DNA of 64,000 nt, taken from assembly GCA_017434025.1 (NCBI GenBank), contig JAFRGC010000066.1, positions 24,074 through 88,073 on the forward strand, in the 5' to 3' direction. Shown piece after piece: positions 31,110 through 40,830 of the stretch. Under the pieces are notes generated by a model. It ran no database searches. It was not told where the DNA came from and saw nothing but the letters and a program-made list of their open reading frames with translations. How positions within the stretch are numbered: the stretch's first letter is position 1; each line of letters opens with the position of its first letter. Made by a program: the position numbers and the translations under genes. Source of the DNA: Mogibacterium sp. (GTDB lineage Bacteria > Bacillota > Clostridia > Peptostreptococcales > Anaerovoracaceae).

Positions 31110-32240
31110 TTAAACTGTCAGTCTGGCATTGCCGTGGACTATAACTTCTCCGTCTTCACTGCCGACAACTGCATTATCTTCAACGATAGTACCTTCGTTG
31201 ATGATCGCTTTGGTGATGCGGCAGTTCCTGCCGATCCATGCGTTCGGCAGAACGATCGAATCTTCGATAACTGTTCCGTCACCGATCACCGCACCGGATC
31301 CGATGATCGAGTGCTTGACTGTGCCGTAAACTGTGCAGCCATTGCAGATCATGGACTTGCCGATGTTAGCATTCGGTCCGAGATACTGAGGCGGATACAT
31401 ATTGGAGTTGGAGAATACTCTCATGTCTCTGTTGAATACATTGATGTTCTCCAGATCGTCCATCAGATCCATCTGGCTGTCATAGTAGCTCTTGACAGTT
31501 CCGACGTCTCTCCAGTAACCCTCGAACCTGTAGACGTGCAGGCTCTGGCCTTCTGCGAGCATCTTAGGAATGATATCCTTACCGAAGTCATGGCTGGATT
31601 CTTTATCAGCATGGTCTTCAAGAAGAGCTTTGCGGAGCGCCTTCCATGAGAAGATATAGATACCCATCGAAGCGAGATTGCTGTCCGGTTCTTTCGGCTT
31701 CTCGGAGAACTTCACGATCCTGCCCTCTTCGTCAGCGGTCATGATACCGAATCTGCTGGCTTCTTCCCAAGGGACCTCGATGACAGATACTGTAAGGTCT
31801 GCATTATTATCTGTATGCGCCTTCAGCATCTTCTTGTAGTCCATCTTGTAGATATGGTCGCCGGAAAGGATCAGTACATTCTCAGGATCATACATGTCTA
31901 TGAAGTCGATGTTGTGGTAGATCGCGTCTGCGGTTCCTTCATACCACTCACCGCCGGTCTCCCCGGCATACGGAGGCAGGATATGTACTCCTCCATCATT
32001 GACAGCCATGTCCCAGGACTCTCCTGTGCCGACGTATTTGTTCAGCACCAGCGGTTTGTACTGTACCAGGATACCTACCGTATCGATCCCCGAATTCTTA
32101 CAGTTCGATAGACCGAAGTCGATGATCCTGTACTTGCCGCCGAATGAAACGGCCGGCTTGGCGATGCTCGAAGTCAGGCTGCCCAGTCTGCTTCCCTGAC
32201 CTCCGGCCAGGAGCATCGCAATCATTTTTTTCTTCTTCAT
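31110..32240 (-). CDS. glgC: glucose-1-phosphate adenylyltransferase (catalytic)
   Basis: 376 aa, started at the second ATG (32240, [19 protein letters not shown]), which has GAGGAGG 10 nt upstream; the first ATG overlaps that site. Intact pyrophosphorylase loop [14 protein letters not shown], catalytic-Asp segment [17 protein letters not shown] and C-terminal beta helix. It makes ADP-glucose, the committed step of glycogen synthesis. Confidence 0.96.
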   Translation of the reverse strand: MKKKKMIAMLLAGGQGSRLGSLTSSIAKPAVSFGGKYRIIDFGLSNCKNSGIDTVGILVQYKPLVLNKYVGTGESWDMAVNDGGVHILPPYAGETGGEWYEGTADAIYHNIDFIDMYDPENVLILSGDHIYKMDYKKMLKAHTDNNADLTVSVIEVPWEEASRFGIMTADEEGRIVKFSEKPKEPDSNLASMGIYIFSWKALRKALLEDHADKESSHDFGKDIIPKMLAEGQSLHVYRFEGYWRDVGTVKSYYDSQMDLMDDLENINVFNRDMRVFSNSNMYPPQYLGPNANIGKSMICNGCTVYGTVKHSIIGSGAVIGDGTVIEDSIVLPNAWIGRNCRITKAIINEGTIVEDNAVVGSEDGEVIVHGNARLTV

Positions 32241-32339
32241 GATCTTATGCCTCCTCATTTCTTGAAGTACTGTTTATTATCTGTCTCAATTGTACCCTAA
32301 AACAGGTATCAATAATTATTATCAACCACAAGAAGTACA

Positions 32340-34757
32340 TTAAAGTACATGCCAGATATCCTCTGCATACTCTCTTATCGTCCTGTCACTGCTGAAGAAT
32401 GCTGAATTCGCGACATTAGCGAGCGCCATCTTGTTCCATTTCGCACGGTCGCTGTACGTTCTGTCGAGTTCTTCCCATGTCTTGACGTAAGAATCGAAGT
32501 CTCCGAGTACGAAGAATTCATCATTCTGATTGAGCAGAGCATCGCGGATGCCCCAGAAGTCCTGACCGCTGCCTCTGAAGAAACCGTCGATCAGCTGATC
32601 TGTGATGCGGATCAGTCTAGGGTCGCTGTCACGAGTGATCTGTGAGGAATATCCGCCGTGTCTGTAGAAATTGTCTACCTCGTCTGACGAATAACCGAAG
32701 ATAAACATGTTGTCGTCACCGACGAGCTGATTGATCTCGACATTCGCTCCGTCCATCGTTCCGAGTGTGACTGCGCCGTTCATCATGAATTTCATGTTGC
32801 CGGTGCCGCTGGCTTCCTTGCCGGCTGTCGAGATCTGCTCACTGACATCAGCTGCAGGATAGATCAGCTGTGCATTCGAGACGCAGAAGTTCTCGATGTA
32901 TACGACCTTGATCTTCTTGCTGACGACAGGATCAGAGTTGACAATGTCCGCAAGGCTGTTGATGAACTTGATGACTTCCTTGGCGAACACATATCCCTGA
33001 GCAGCTTTGCCCGCGAAGATGAATGTGTAGTTGTTGATAGGCAGATCAGGGTTCTCCTTGAGTCTGTTGTACAGATCCAGGATCTTGAACGCGTTGAGCA
33101 GCTGTCTCTTGTACGCGTGGATCCTCTTGACCTGGACATCGAATATGGAATCAGGATCGACATCGATCTCCATATTCTTCCTGATGTACTCAGCAAGTCT
33201 GAGCTTGTTCTGCCTCTTGGCATCAGCAAACTCGCTCAGGAATACAGGGTCATCCATGTAATCGTTGAGCATATTGAGTCTGGAGAGATCGCTCTGCCAC
33301 TTGTTGCCGATCGTCTTGTTGAACAATGCGGTCATCGGAGGATTTGCCTGGATCAGGAATCTCCTGTGGCTGATGCCGTTGGTCTTGTTATTGAATTTAT
33401 TAGGATTGAGTTCGTAGAACTTCTTGAAAACGGTCTTGGTCAGGATATCGCTGTGAAGAGCCGATACGCCGTTGACTGAGTGGCTGCCGATGACGGAAAG
33501 ATTTGCCATCTTGACTTCGCCGTCCCACAGAGCGGATGTCTCTCTCGAGAGTTCCTGCCAGTCAGGCGCCTCGATAGGCAGGCTCTTCTGCCAGCGTCTG
33601 TTGATCTCGTCGATGATCATGTAGATCCTCGGAAGCAGTTCCTGGAACTGCGGGATCTGCCACTTCTCGAGCGCTTCCGGAAGTACTGTATGGTTGGTGA
33701 AGGAAATGGTGTTCCTGGTGATCTGCCATGCGTCCTTCCACTCCAGACCTTCTTCGTCCATCAGAACTCTCATGAGTTCAGGGATGCACATCGTCGGATG
33801 TGTATCATTGATATGGATCTGTACTCTCTCAGGGAGCTTCTCCCACTCTGTTCCGTATTTCGACTTGTATTCGCGGATGATCATTCCGATACCCGCAGCG
33901 ACCAGGAAGTACTCCTGTCTGAGTCTCAGCTTCTTGCCGATACCCTGTCTGTCATCCGGATACAGAATGCTGGTGAGAGCTTCGATCTCACTTCTTTCCT
34001 TCATAGCAAGGCTGTAATTGCCGGCATTGAACGCATCCATGTCGATGGTGTCGTGTACAGGCTGAGCGTCCCACAGGTGGAGTGTGTTGATCGTCGTTCC
34101 GCCAAAACCGAGGATCGGCACTTCGTATGGCACCGCCCTGATCGTGGTGTAATCGACATGCTCGTATTCCATCACGCCGTCTTTGTACTGTCTGTCGACA
34201 TGTCCTCCGAATCTTACGATCACGGATTCATAAGGAAGCGGTCTTTCCCAGAGATAGCCCTCGTCAAGCCATGCGTCCGGCAGCTCGATCTGATATCCGT
34301 TCTCGATCTTCTGCTTGAAGAGACCGAACTTATATCTGAGGCCCATTCCGTCGCCCTTGATCCCCAGCGCTGCCATCGAATCGATGAAGCACGCTGCCAG
34401 TCTTCCGAGGCCGCCGTTGCCGAGGCCCGGATCCGGCTCGACCGCACAAAGGGTCTCCAGGTCTGTTCCGAATGACTTGAGGGCTTCGTCAGCCTGATCT
34501 CTGATGCCCAGATTGATGAGGTAGTTCTCCATCAGTTTGCCGATCAGGAACTCCATGGAGAAGTAATATACTTTCTTGCCTTCCGGTGGTGCTGCAGGAT
34601 CTGTAACAGCTGATCTGCGGACCGCTGCCTCGCGGTTGACCAGTCTTACGAGTACTGCGAACTTGTCTCTGTCGTTGAGCTTCTCCGGATGTCTCTCGAA
34701 TAACTCTTCAGCTATACTTGCAAATTCTCTCTTGAAACTTTCTGTTGTTTTGATCAT
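32340..34757 (-). CDS. glgP: glycogen phosphorylase
   Basis: 805 aa, GT35. The PLP-binding Lys lies in EASGTGNMKFMMNGAVTLG; GNGGLGRLAACF and the phosphate-site Arg/Lys residues of the C-domain are present. It releases glucose-1-phosphate from glycogen ends. Located between the branching and adenylyltransferase genes, so synthesis and breakdown enzymes are coexpressed. Confidence 0.97.
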   Translation of the reverse strand: MIKTTESFKREFASIAEELFERHPEKLNDRDKFAVLVRLVNREAAVRRSAVTDPAAPPEGKKVYYFSMEFLIGKLMENYLINLGIRDQADEALKSFGTDLETLCAVEPDPGLGNGGLGRLAACFIDSMAALGIKGDGMGLRYKFGLFKQKIENGYQIELPDAWLDEGYLWERPLPYESVIVRFGGHVDRQYKDGVMEYEHVDYTTIRAVPYEVPILGFGGTTINTLHLWDAQPVHDTIDMDAFNAGNYSLAMKERSEIEALTSILYPDDRQGIGKKLRLRQEYFLVAAGIGMIIREYKSKYGTEWEKLPERVQIHINDTHPTMCIPELMRVLMDEEGLEWKDAWQITRNTISFTNHTVLPEALEKWQIPQFQELLPRIYMIIDEINRRWQKSLPIEAPDWQELSRETSALWDGEVKMANLSVIGSHSVNGVSALHSDILTKTVFKKFYELNPNKFNNKTNGISHRRFLIQANPPMTALFNKTIGNKWQSDLSRLNMLNDYMDDPVFLSEFADAKRQNKLRLAEYIRKNMEIDVDPDSIFDVQVKRIHAYKRQLLNAFKILDLYNRLKENPDLPINNYTFIFAGKAAQGYVFAKEVIKFINSLADIVNSDPVVSKKIKVVYIENFCVSNAQLIYPAADVSEQISTAGKEASGTGNMKFMMNGAVTLGTMDGANVEINQLVGDDNMFIFGYSSDEVDNFYRHGGYSSQITRDSDPRLIRITDQLIDGFFRGSGQDFWGIRDALLNQNDEFFVLGDFDSYVKTWEELDRTYSDRAKWNKMALANVANSAFFSSDRTIREYAEDIWHVL

Positions 34758-34794
34758 ATAATCTCGTTTATCCCTTCTGTTAGTTATATTGTAT

Positions 34795-36708
34795 CTATCT
34801 CTTCTTGCGGAAAATCGCGCCTCCTACCACCGGCAGTTTGACGGTGATCGAGTACGGCATTCCGTGTGCAGGTTTCTTCTTCGCTCTGACCTGCCTTGTA
34901 TTGACTCTGTTGCTGCCTGCGTATTTCGCAGCGTCAGAGTTGAAGATCTCTTTGTAAAATCCCTTCTCAGGAACTCCTATCGTGAATTCATCAAAGGCTA
35001 CGACTGCCGTGTTCAGAGCTACTACCAGCAGCTCGTCTTCGGAGCCGTCCTTCGCTGCCCCATGACTCATCCTCGTATATGTATAGATGTTCTGCGCAGC
35101 ATTGTCGGCATCGATCCACTTGAATCCTTCCCAGGAATTATCATCGGCCCAGAGTGCAGGATGCTCCAGATATACTGCGTTCAGATCGTGGATGTACTTC
35201 TGATACTTCGCGTGATTGTCGTATCCGAGCAGGAACCACTCGAGCTGCTCGTATTCGCGCCACTCGATGAACTGTCCGATCTCATAGCCCATGAAATTGA
35301 GCTTCTTGCCCGGATGTGTCATCTGATACAGCGCCAGCAGCCTGATCCCCGCAAACTGTCTCCAGATATCGCCCGGCATCCTGCCGATCAGCGAGAGTTT
35401 GCCATGCACGACTTCATCGTGCGACAGTGGCAGGATATAGTTCTCGCTGTACGCGTAAGTCATGGAGAAAGTCAGTTTGTTATGACCGGTGCTCCTGTAT
35501 GGGAAGTCATACTTCATGTATTCGAGCGTATCGTTCATCCAGCCCATGTTCCACTTGTAGTGGAATCCCAGGCCGCCATCTTCAGGCGGTTTGGTCACCA
35601 TCGGCCACGCAGAGCTCTCTTCCGCTACGGTGAAAACGCCCTTGAATGACGTTCCGACCATGTAGTTGAACTCCCTCAGGAAATCGATAGCGTCCAGGTC
35701 AGCGTCTCCGCCTTCCTTGTTGGTCCTCTTAGCCGATGGATCCGTGACACCGAAGTTCAGGTACAGCATGCTGCTGACTCCGTCCACTCTGATACCGTCA
35801 ATGTGATATTCATCGAGCCAGTACATAGCGTTGGACAGGAGGAAACTCCTGACCTGCGTCCTGCCGAAGTCGAATTTGTATGTACCCCAGTCAGGATGGA
35901 TCACGCTCTCATAGAGCTTGCCTCCGTTGAAGTTGGCAAGTCCCTGTTCGTCCGGACAGAGATGTCCCGGCACCCAGTCGATGATCACGCCAATACCGTC
36001 CCTGTGGCAGGCATCGATAAAGTATTTGAAGTCTTTCGGCGTTCCGTATCTCGCTGTCGGGGCATAGTAACCTGTGACCTGATAGCCCCAGGACGCGTCG
36101 AGCGGATGCTCCATCACAGGCAGCAGTTCGATATGCGTATATCCCATGTCCTTGACATATGGGATCAGCTCGTCTGCACATTCCCTGTAATTATAGAATC
36201 CGTCCTCGCCCGGATGTCTCTTCCAGGAGCCGAGATGCACTTCGTAGATATTCATCGGAGAAGTGAACGAGTCCGTCTGCTCTCTCCTGCTGATCCACTC
36301 CGCGTCATTCCACCTGTATGAGATATCTCTGATCACAGATGCGGTCCCCGGTCTTCTCTCCGCTCCGAACGCGAACGGATCGGCCTTGAGCACATGCTCG
36401 CCTGACAGGAACTCTATGTCGTATTTGTATCTGTCACCGACGCCGGCTCCCTCAACGAAGCCGGTATAGATACCGGTATCTCCTATGCACTCCAGCACGA
36501 ACTCCTCATCCGACGGATTCCAAGCATTGAAATCACCCGTGACCCTGACCTCCTTCACATCAGGTGCCCAGACAGTGAACTGGACTCCGCCGTTGGTTAT
36601 ATGCGCACCAAAAGTCCGGTAGGCGTGATAGCACTTGCCGGTATTGTACAGATAGATCAGCTCATTGCTGAGCTTCTCCCTAATTGGATTGGTCTGATAT
36701 TGTTTCAT
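34795..36708 (-). CDS. glgB: 1,4-alpha-glucan branching enzyme
   Basis: 637 aa from the ATG at 36706-36708 (MKQYQTNPIREKL). CBM48 domain with GGVQFTVWAPDVKEV, then a GH13_8 barrel: DWVPGHLC, nucleophile GIRVDGVSS, acid TVAEESSAWP and LPLSHDEVVHGK. First gene of the glycogen operon. No Shine-Dalgarno precedes the ATG, and a -10-like TATTAT ends 6 nt before it, so the mRNA may be leaderless. Confidence 0.96.
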   Translation of the reverse strand: MKQYQTNPIREKLSNELIYLYNTGKCYHAYRTFGAHITNGGVQFTVWAPDVKEVRVTGDFNAWNPSDEEFVLECIGDTGIYTGFVEGAGVGDRYKYDIEFLSGEHVLKADPFAFGAERRPGTASVIRDISYRWNDAEWISRREQTDSFTSPMNIYEVHLGSWKRHPGEDGFYNYRECADELIPYVKDMGYTHIELLPVMEHPLDASWGYQVTGYYAPTARYGTPKDFKYFIDACHRDGIGVIIDWVPGHLCPDEQGLANFNGGKLYESVIHPDWGTYKFDFGRTQVRSFLLSNAMYWLDEYHIDGIRVDGVSSMLYLNFGVTDPSAKRTNKEGGDADLDAIDFLREFNYMVGTSFKGVFTVAEESSAWPMVTKPPEDGGLGFHYKWNMGWMNDTLEYMKYDFPYRSTGHNKLTFSMTYAYSENYILPLSHDEVVHGKLSLIGRMPGDIWRQFAGIRLLALYQMTHPGKKLNFMGYEIGQFIEWREYEQLEWFLLGYDNHAKYQKYIHDLNAVYLEHPALWADDNSWEGFKWIDADNAAQNIYTYTRMSHGAAKDGSEDELLVVALNTAVVAFDEFTIGVPEKGFYKEIFNSDAAKYAGSNRVNTRQVRAKKKPAHGMPYSITVKLPVVGGAIFRKKR

Positions 36709-36714
36709 ATGCAA

Positions 36715-36720
36715 ATAATA
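36715..36720 (-). promoter_or_regulatory. -10 element giving a possibly leaderless glgB transcript
   Basis: Minus strand TATTAT with its last base 6 nt before the A of the glgB ATG, which would place the transcript start at or next to the start codon. No strong -35 is visible (TTCCAA at 18 nt is weak). Confidence 0.4.
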
Positions 36721-36788
36721 CCACATATTGTGGCCTGATTGGAAATTTTAATGGATGAACTTAGGATTGTTGTTTAATTCACACTATT

Positions 36789-36819
36789 GAAAAGCCCCGC
36801 CGGTCCATCCGGCAGGGCT
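36789..36819 (-). terminator. terminator after the partner-switching operon
   Basis: Minus strand 11-bp stem AGCCCTGCCGG/CCGGCGGGGCT (one wobble), loop ATGGA, then TTTTC, 34 nt past the stop of the RsbW-like gene. Confidence 0.9.
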
Positions 36820-36852
36820 AATGTCTCCTCATATTACGATATTACGGCTGTT

Positions 36853-37281
36853 TTAGAGCAGTTTGAGTATCCTGACGATATTATGGCCGCCTGAGAACTC
36901 ATATGTGACTTCGTCCATGGATTTCTTGACCATGAAGATCCCAAGTCCGCCGATCTCCCTCTCCTCGGCTGGCATTGTCACATCAGGATCCTCTTTCGCC
37001 AGCGGATCGTAAGGGATCCCTGAATCCTCGAAGGTGATCTCTACCGCCTTCGGATCCTCCAGGTGTCTGATCCTGATAACGGCTTCGCCTGTACCCGGTT
37101 CATAGGCGTACTTGGCGATATTAGTGTACAGTTCTTCGGCCGCGATCTCGATCATCATCTGGGTTTTCATGTCACAGCCAACCGATTCGAGTTCAGTGTC
37201 GACGAACTCGAGCACATCAGGCAGATTTGATACCTCTGCCTGTACCGTAAGAGTTGTATACGCGTCTGCGCAGTTTCTCAT
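36853..37281 (-). CDS. RsbW-like anti-sigma-factor kinase (HATPase_c_2)
   Basis: 142 aa from the ATG at 37279-37281 (MRNCADAYTTL), chosen because GGAG lies 8 nt upstream. GHKL ATPase with N-box EIAAEELYTNIAKYA, G1 box ITFEDSGIPYDP and G2 box REIGGLGIFMVKK. Such proteins phosphorylate STAS antagonists on Ser and bind a sigma factor or other target. Its two likely STAS partners are directly upstream; no sigma factor or PP2C phosphatase gene is in the window. Confidence 0.9.
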   Translation of the reverse strand: MRNCADAYTTLTVQAEVSNLPDVLEFVDTELESVGCDMKTQMMIEIAAEELYTNIAKYAYEPGTGEAVIRIRHLEDPKAVEITFEDSGIPYDPLAKEDPDVTMPAEEREIGGLGIFMVKKSMDEVTYEFSGGHNIVRILKLL

Positions 37282-37305
37282 GGCTGTATCTCCAAAATGC
37301 AATGA

Positions 37306-38565
37306 TCAGATAGCAAGAGAATCGACTTTGTCCAGCAGCGATATGAGTTCGCCTTTCCACAGCTCGATCTCTGCCTTGCCGTCTTCCGTCTCAAGGCCTT
37401 TGCGTCTTATGGAACGGCGGATGAGTCTGGTGTATCCCACGATCTTCGCCTTGTCCTCGATGCCCTTGATGACATCCGGATCATCGGTGCCCGCGTATGC
37501 CTTGAGGACCTTGTCCCAGAACTTTGCAGCTGTTTCGTAGTCAAATCCCTGGAATTCGAGGATCTTGTTATGATCGTATTCACTGAATCCTATGAACGCG
37601 TTGAACATCGATCCGAGCTCGAACACCGGATCTCCGACCGCAAGTGTATCCATGTCGATCAGCAGGACTTCTTCATCCGTAAGTTCGACGTTCTTGGTAT
37701 GATAATCTCCGTGGATCATATGGTCATTGTGCGGTACTGCTTCGACCAGCGCACGGAGCTTGCTGCCTTCCTCTTCCGGCAGATATTCACTGGTAAACTT
37801 CGCCCAATCGAGTGCTGTCTCCTTCATGTCAGGGAGTTTGCCCTCCGGAACGACAGTGCTGTGGATCTTCCTCAGCAGATCAACATACTCGTTGACACAC
37901 CAGTCGAGTTTGTCCGGTTCTGTTGCGAGGATCGTGGAGAAGGATCTGGCGTTGAGCAGCTCAAATACGGAACCATAGGTGTCACCGACTCTGACGACAT
38001 CGTACGAAATTGCCGTAGGTATGCCGAGGATCAGCGCGAGTTTGGCCACTTCGCGCTCATGTTCGATCTCTTCAAGTGCGTCAGAATTATTGAATACTTT
38101 GACTACGTTGTCCTTGTCGATACGGTAGATGGTCCCGTTCGCTCCTTTGCCGATCACTTCGCAGCCCTCAATGGACACTTCCTTATATGCTCTGTGGATT
38201 TCCATCATCTGTGTGAATCCGGTCATATCGAAGATATCGTATACCTCCGGGCTGACATTGATGATGGTGAGCTGTTCATGATCCTTGCGCAGCTGAAGTA
38301 TAGCCCTCAGTCCTGCGCTCGAGATGTATTCGAGATCCTGGGCATCCAGGATCACCGGCGTGTCTCTGTCATCTCCCGCACGGCTCAGAAGGTCCTTCTT
38401 GACTTCCTCTGCATTACCGGAATCGATGCGTCCGGTCAGTTCTATTTTGATTGCATCACTCATGGTTACGGTTACTCTTTCTGTACTGCGACAACTGCTG
38501 TCCTGCCCATCCTCTGCATACGAAAACCCTCCGGAAGCGTCAGCAATCGGAAGGTCTTGTCGCAT
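37306..38565 (-). CDS. STAS domain fused to an aminoglycoside-phosphotransferase-like kinase
   Basis: 419 aa. Residues about 30-125 form a STAS domain with the phospho-acceptor loop LEYISSAGLRAIL. Residues about 135-400 form an APH-type kinase: VVKVF (ATP Lys), MIHGDYHTKNVEL (catalytic loop) and LLIDMDTLAVGDP (metal Asp). The ATG at 38565 has AGAGGA 5 nt upstream; a later ATG (38463, MSDAIKIELTG) would also fit the STAS start. The fusion suggests that a small-molecule or protein kinase is switched by partner phosphorylation; substrate unknown. Confidence 0.85.
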   Translation of the reverse strand: MRQDLPIADASGGFSYAEDGQDSSCRSTERVTVTMSDAIKIELTGRIDSGNAEEVKKDLLSRAGDDRDTPVILDAQDLEYISSAGLRAILQLRKDHEQLTIINVSPEVYDIFDMTGFTQMMEIHRAYKEVSIEGCEVIGKGANGTIYRIDKDNVVKVFNNSDALEEIEHEREVAKLALILGIPTAISYDVVRVGDTYGSVFELLNARSFSTILATEPDKLDWCVNEYVDLLRKIHSTVVPEGKLPDMKETALDWAKFTSEYLPEEEGSKLRALVEAVPHNDHMIHGDYHTKNVELTDEEVLLIDMDTLAVGDPVFELGSMFNAFIGFSEYDHNKILEFQGFDYETAAKFWDKVLKAYAGTDDPDVIKGIEDKAKIVGYTRLIRRSIRRKGLETEDGKAEIELWKGELISLLDKVDSLAI

Positions 38566-38587
38566 CAGAATCCTCTGATGCAGCAGA

Positions 38588-38884
38588 TCATTCTATTGTG
38601 AGGATATCGGTGAATCCTGTGACTTCAAAGATCTCTTTGACGATATCGTTAACGCCCCTGACGATCATCTCACCCTGATTGTTCATCATTCTCTGCGCTC
38701 TGAGCAGAACTCTGAGTCCGGCAGATGAAATATACTCAAGGTCACTGAAATCGATCGTGAGTTTCGTCACGCCCTGAAGGCCGTCTTCAAGTTCGCGTTC
38801 GAGTTCCGGAGCTGTGGTCGTGTCCAGCCTTCCTGATACCTTGACCAGGAAATCACCGTCGTTTCTGGTTTTCTCGATTGTCAT
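38588..38884 (-). CDS. RsbV-like STAS anti-sigma-factor antagonist
   Basis: 98 aa single STAS domain. The phosphorylation loop DLEYISSAGLRVLL carries the acceptor Ser and is nearly the same as in the downstream fusion, as is the C-terminal FEVTGFTDIL (FDMTGFTQMM there). It probably competes with the fusion for the RsbW-like kinase. Confidence 0.93.
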   Translation of the reverse strand: MTIEKTRNDGDFLVKVSGRLDTTTAPELERELEDGLQGVTKLTIDFSDLEYISSAGLRVLLRAQRMMNNQGEMIVRGVNDIVKEIFEVTGFTDILTIE

Positions 38885-38899
38885 GTGACTGTCCCCTTA

Positions 38900-39994
38900 T
38901 TACTGTTCCCAAGTTCCCAAAGCCTTGCTGAGGTGGACTATGAAGTCCTGCACGTTGGTGATGATGCCCTTCGCGCTTAGGCTGCCTCTGTCAGCCAGTT
39001 TGTTGACTGTGAATTCTGAGATGTCTACACAGTAGAAGTATACCTGTCTTACCGTGCCGTCTTCAAGTACTCTGTATGAAGGTGTCATGTTGCCCACAGC
39101 GATGGAATGCAGCATCGTTGCCATGCAGATCACTGTTGTGGCACCTCTGACTTCATCACGCATCCTGTCCTGTGCTTCATATACATCGCCGAAAACAGGA
39201 GGCAGCGGGCCGTCATCTCTGATCGATCCGCCGAGTACGTACGGAATGCCCATCTTCTCACACGCGTAGATGATACCGTTGTCGACGTGCTCTTCCTCGA
39301 GGAATTTCGCGACTGTCCCGTGATATCTCACGCGGTTGATCGTCTCAAGGTGATTGTAATGTCCGTTGTGGACGCTTTCCTGTGTATAGATGTTCTGTCC
39401 GAGAGCGGTCTTGAGATATGCTCCTTCGAGGTCGTGCGCAGCGAGCGCGTTGCCCGCGAGCAGAGCGTGTACATAACCGCCTTCAACGATCCCCTGAAAA
39501 GCTCTTCGCGCGTCGTGGTCGAACGCGAACGCAGGTCCCATGACCCAGACGATCTTGCCATGGTCCTTCTCGTATCTGAGAACTTCATACAGTTCGTCGT
39601 AATCTACCGAGAACGCGGTTTCTCTGGATCTTGAAGTCCTGAACGCGAAAACGTCTTTCTCTATTGCCTTGCCTTCCGAGAAACCGTACGGATATACGTA
39701 GATACCGTCTTCGCCGTTCTCGGTCCTGCCGACCGCTACCATGTCGCCCTTGTTCAGGTTGCGGAACTCCACTACGTGGATCTTGCCGTCTCTGAGTACC
39801 GGAACACAGTCCATTCGGCTCTCCTCTGCCAGGAGCCACTTCCCGTCTACCTTGAAGTATTCAGGGAAGATGCTCATCGCGTGGAAGTTCTCCGGTGCAA
39901 CGCCGTCAAATGGTGCAGGTTCGAAAACAGCATCAGGTGCTTCAACGAATCCTGCTTCAGTAAAATCAGGCGCAGTGTATTCTCTGAGTTTCAT
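38900..39994 (-). CDS. LOR/SDH-type (TIGR00300-like) ornithine cyclodeaminase family protein
   Basis: 364 aa. The C-terminal half has the nucleotide-binding and conserved stretch of the family: GPAFAFDHDARRAF, ALLAGNALAAHDLEGAYLKTALG, GHYNHLETINRVR. This matches archaeal-type ornithine cyclodeaminases and the C-terminal domain of ArgZ-like enzymes. The first 110 residues are less familiar. It is 15 nt upstream of the STAS gene and 30 nt downstream of the AIM24 gene. Activity on ornithine is inferred from the family. Confidence 0.7.
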   Translation of the reverse strand: MKLREYTAPDFTEAGFVEAPDAVFEPAPFDGVAPENFHAMSIFPEYFKVDGKWLLAEESRMDCVPVLRDGKIHVVEFRNLNKGDMVAVGRTENGEDGIYVYPYGFSEGKAIEKDVFAFRTSRSRETAFSVDYDELYEVLRYEKDHGKIVWVMGPAFAFDHDARRAFQGIVEGGYVHALLAGNALAAHDLEGAYLKTALGQNIYTQESVHNGHYNHLETINRVRYHGTVAKFLEEEHVDNGIIYACEKMGIPYVLGGSIRDDGPLPPVFGDVYEAQDRMRDEVRGATTVICMATMLHSIAVGNMTPSYRVLEDGTVRQVYFYCVDISEFTVNKLADRGSLSAKGIITNVQDFIVHLSKALGTWEQ

Positions 39995-40024
39995 TTCAGC
40001 TTATACCTCCGTTGTCAACGCTGA

Positions 40025-40702
40025 TCAGTTGCTGCTAGGATGCGGCATATACGCGTACAGATTCATTGCCAGCGCATTGATCGGCATTGTCTGCAGCCAG
40101 ATCTTGCCCGGACCTGTAACGACTGTATTGAACAGGCCTTCGCCTCCCAGGACCACATTGGTAAAGCCCTTGACTGTCTGGATATCCATCGTACATGTTG
40201 CTTCCATCGCTGCGACATAACCGCTGTCAACGATGAGCTGTTCTCCTGCCTCCAGGACTCTCTCCTGCACTGCTCCGTCGATCTCGAGCCATGCATAGCC
40301 GGAGCCCGAATACTTCTGCATCAGGAATCCTTCACCGCCGAAGAATCCTGTAGCTGCTCTGCGCTGCAGATAGATGTCCATGTTGACGCCTTCTGTAGCT
40401 GCCAGGAAAGATGTCTTCTGTGCAATGATCGGTGTCTCACTTATATTGAATGCAAGGATATCTCCCGGGCAGTGTTTCGCGAGAGTGAGCTCGCCTGCTT
40501 CGTTCGCTGTGTAGTGATTGAGCGCCAGAGATTCCCCGATGATCGCTTTCTTGAACATACCGCCGAGTCCGCCTGTCTTGGTCTCCATCACGATCCCCGG
40601 AGTCATCCACGCCATAGCTCCGCTCTGGCATTTGATAGCCTCGCCTTCATTCATGTGGAGAGTGAGAACCGTAAACGGCTGATTCTTGATCTCGTATTTC
40701 AT
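40025..40702 (-). CDS. AIM24/TIGR00266 family protein
   Basis: 225 aa all-beta protein with the family pattern CQSGAMAWMTPGI, GGLGGMFKKAI, GEGFLMQKYSGSG and C-terminal GGEGLFNTVVTGPGKIWLQT. Bacterial members have no settled function; the mitochondrial relative helps inner-membrane organisation. No signal peptide or membrane helix. Confidence 0.88.
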   Translation of the reverse strand: MKYEIKNQPFTVLTLHMNEGEAIKCQSGAMAWMTPGIVMETKTGGLGGMFKKAIIGESLALNHYTANEAGELTLAKHCPGDILAFNISETPIIAQKTSFLAATEGVNMDIYLQRRAATGFFGGEGFLMQKYSGSGYAWLEIDGAVQERVLEAGEQLIVDSGYVAAMEATCTMDIQTVKGFTNVVLGGEGLFNTVVTGPGKIWLQTMPINALAMNLYAYMPHPSSN

Positions 40703-40830
40703 TTCAATTCCTCCTTACGCAGTTTCCCGCTTTATATCAGTACTGACAATATTATAACAACAAAAAGAACCCACCACAATCCATTGAGGTGGATTCATTG
40801 TGCTATCAGCAGGCTGTCATATGTGCTAAC

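Noticed and set aside
29660-34475. Several plus-strand frames opposite glgA, glgD, glgC and glgP
   Set aside because: All are within strongly conserved minus-strand genes and show no family resemblance.
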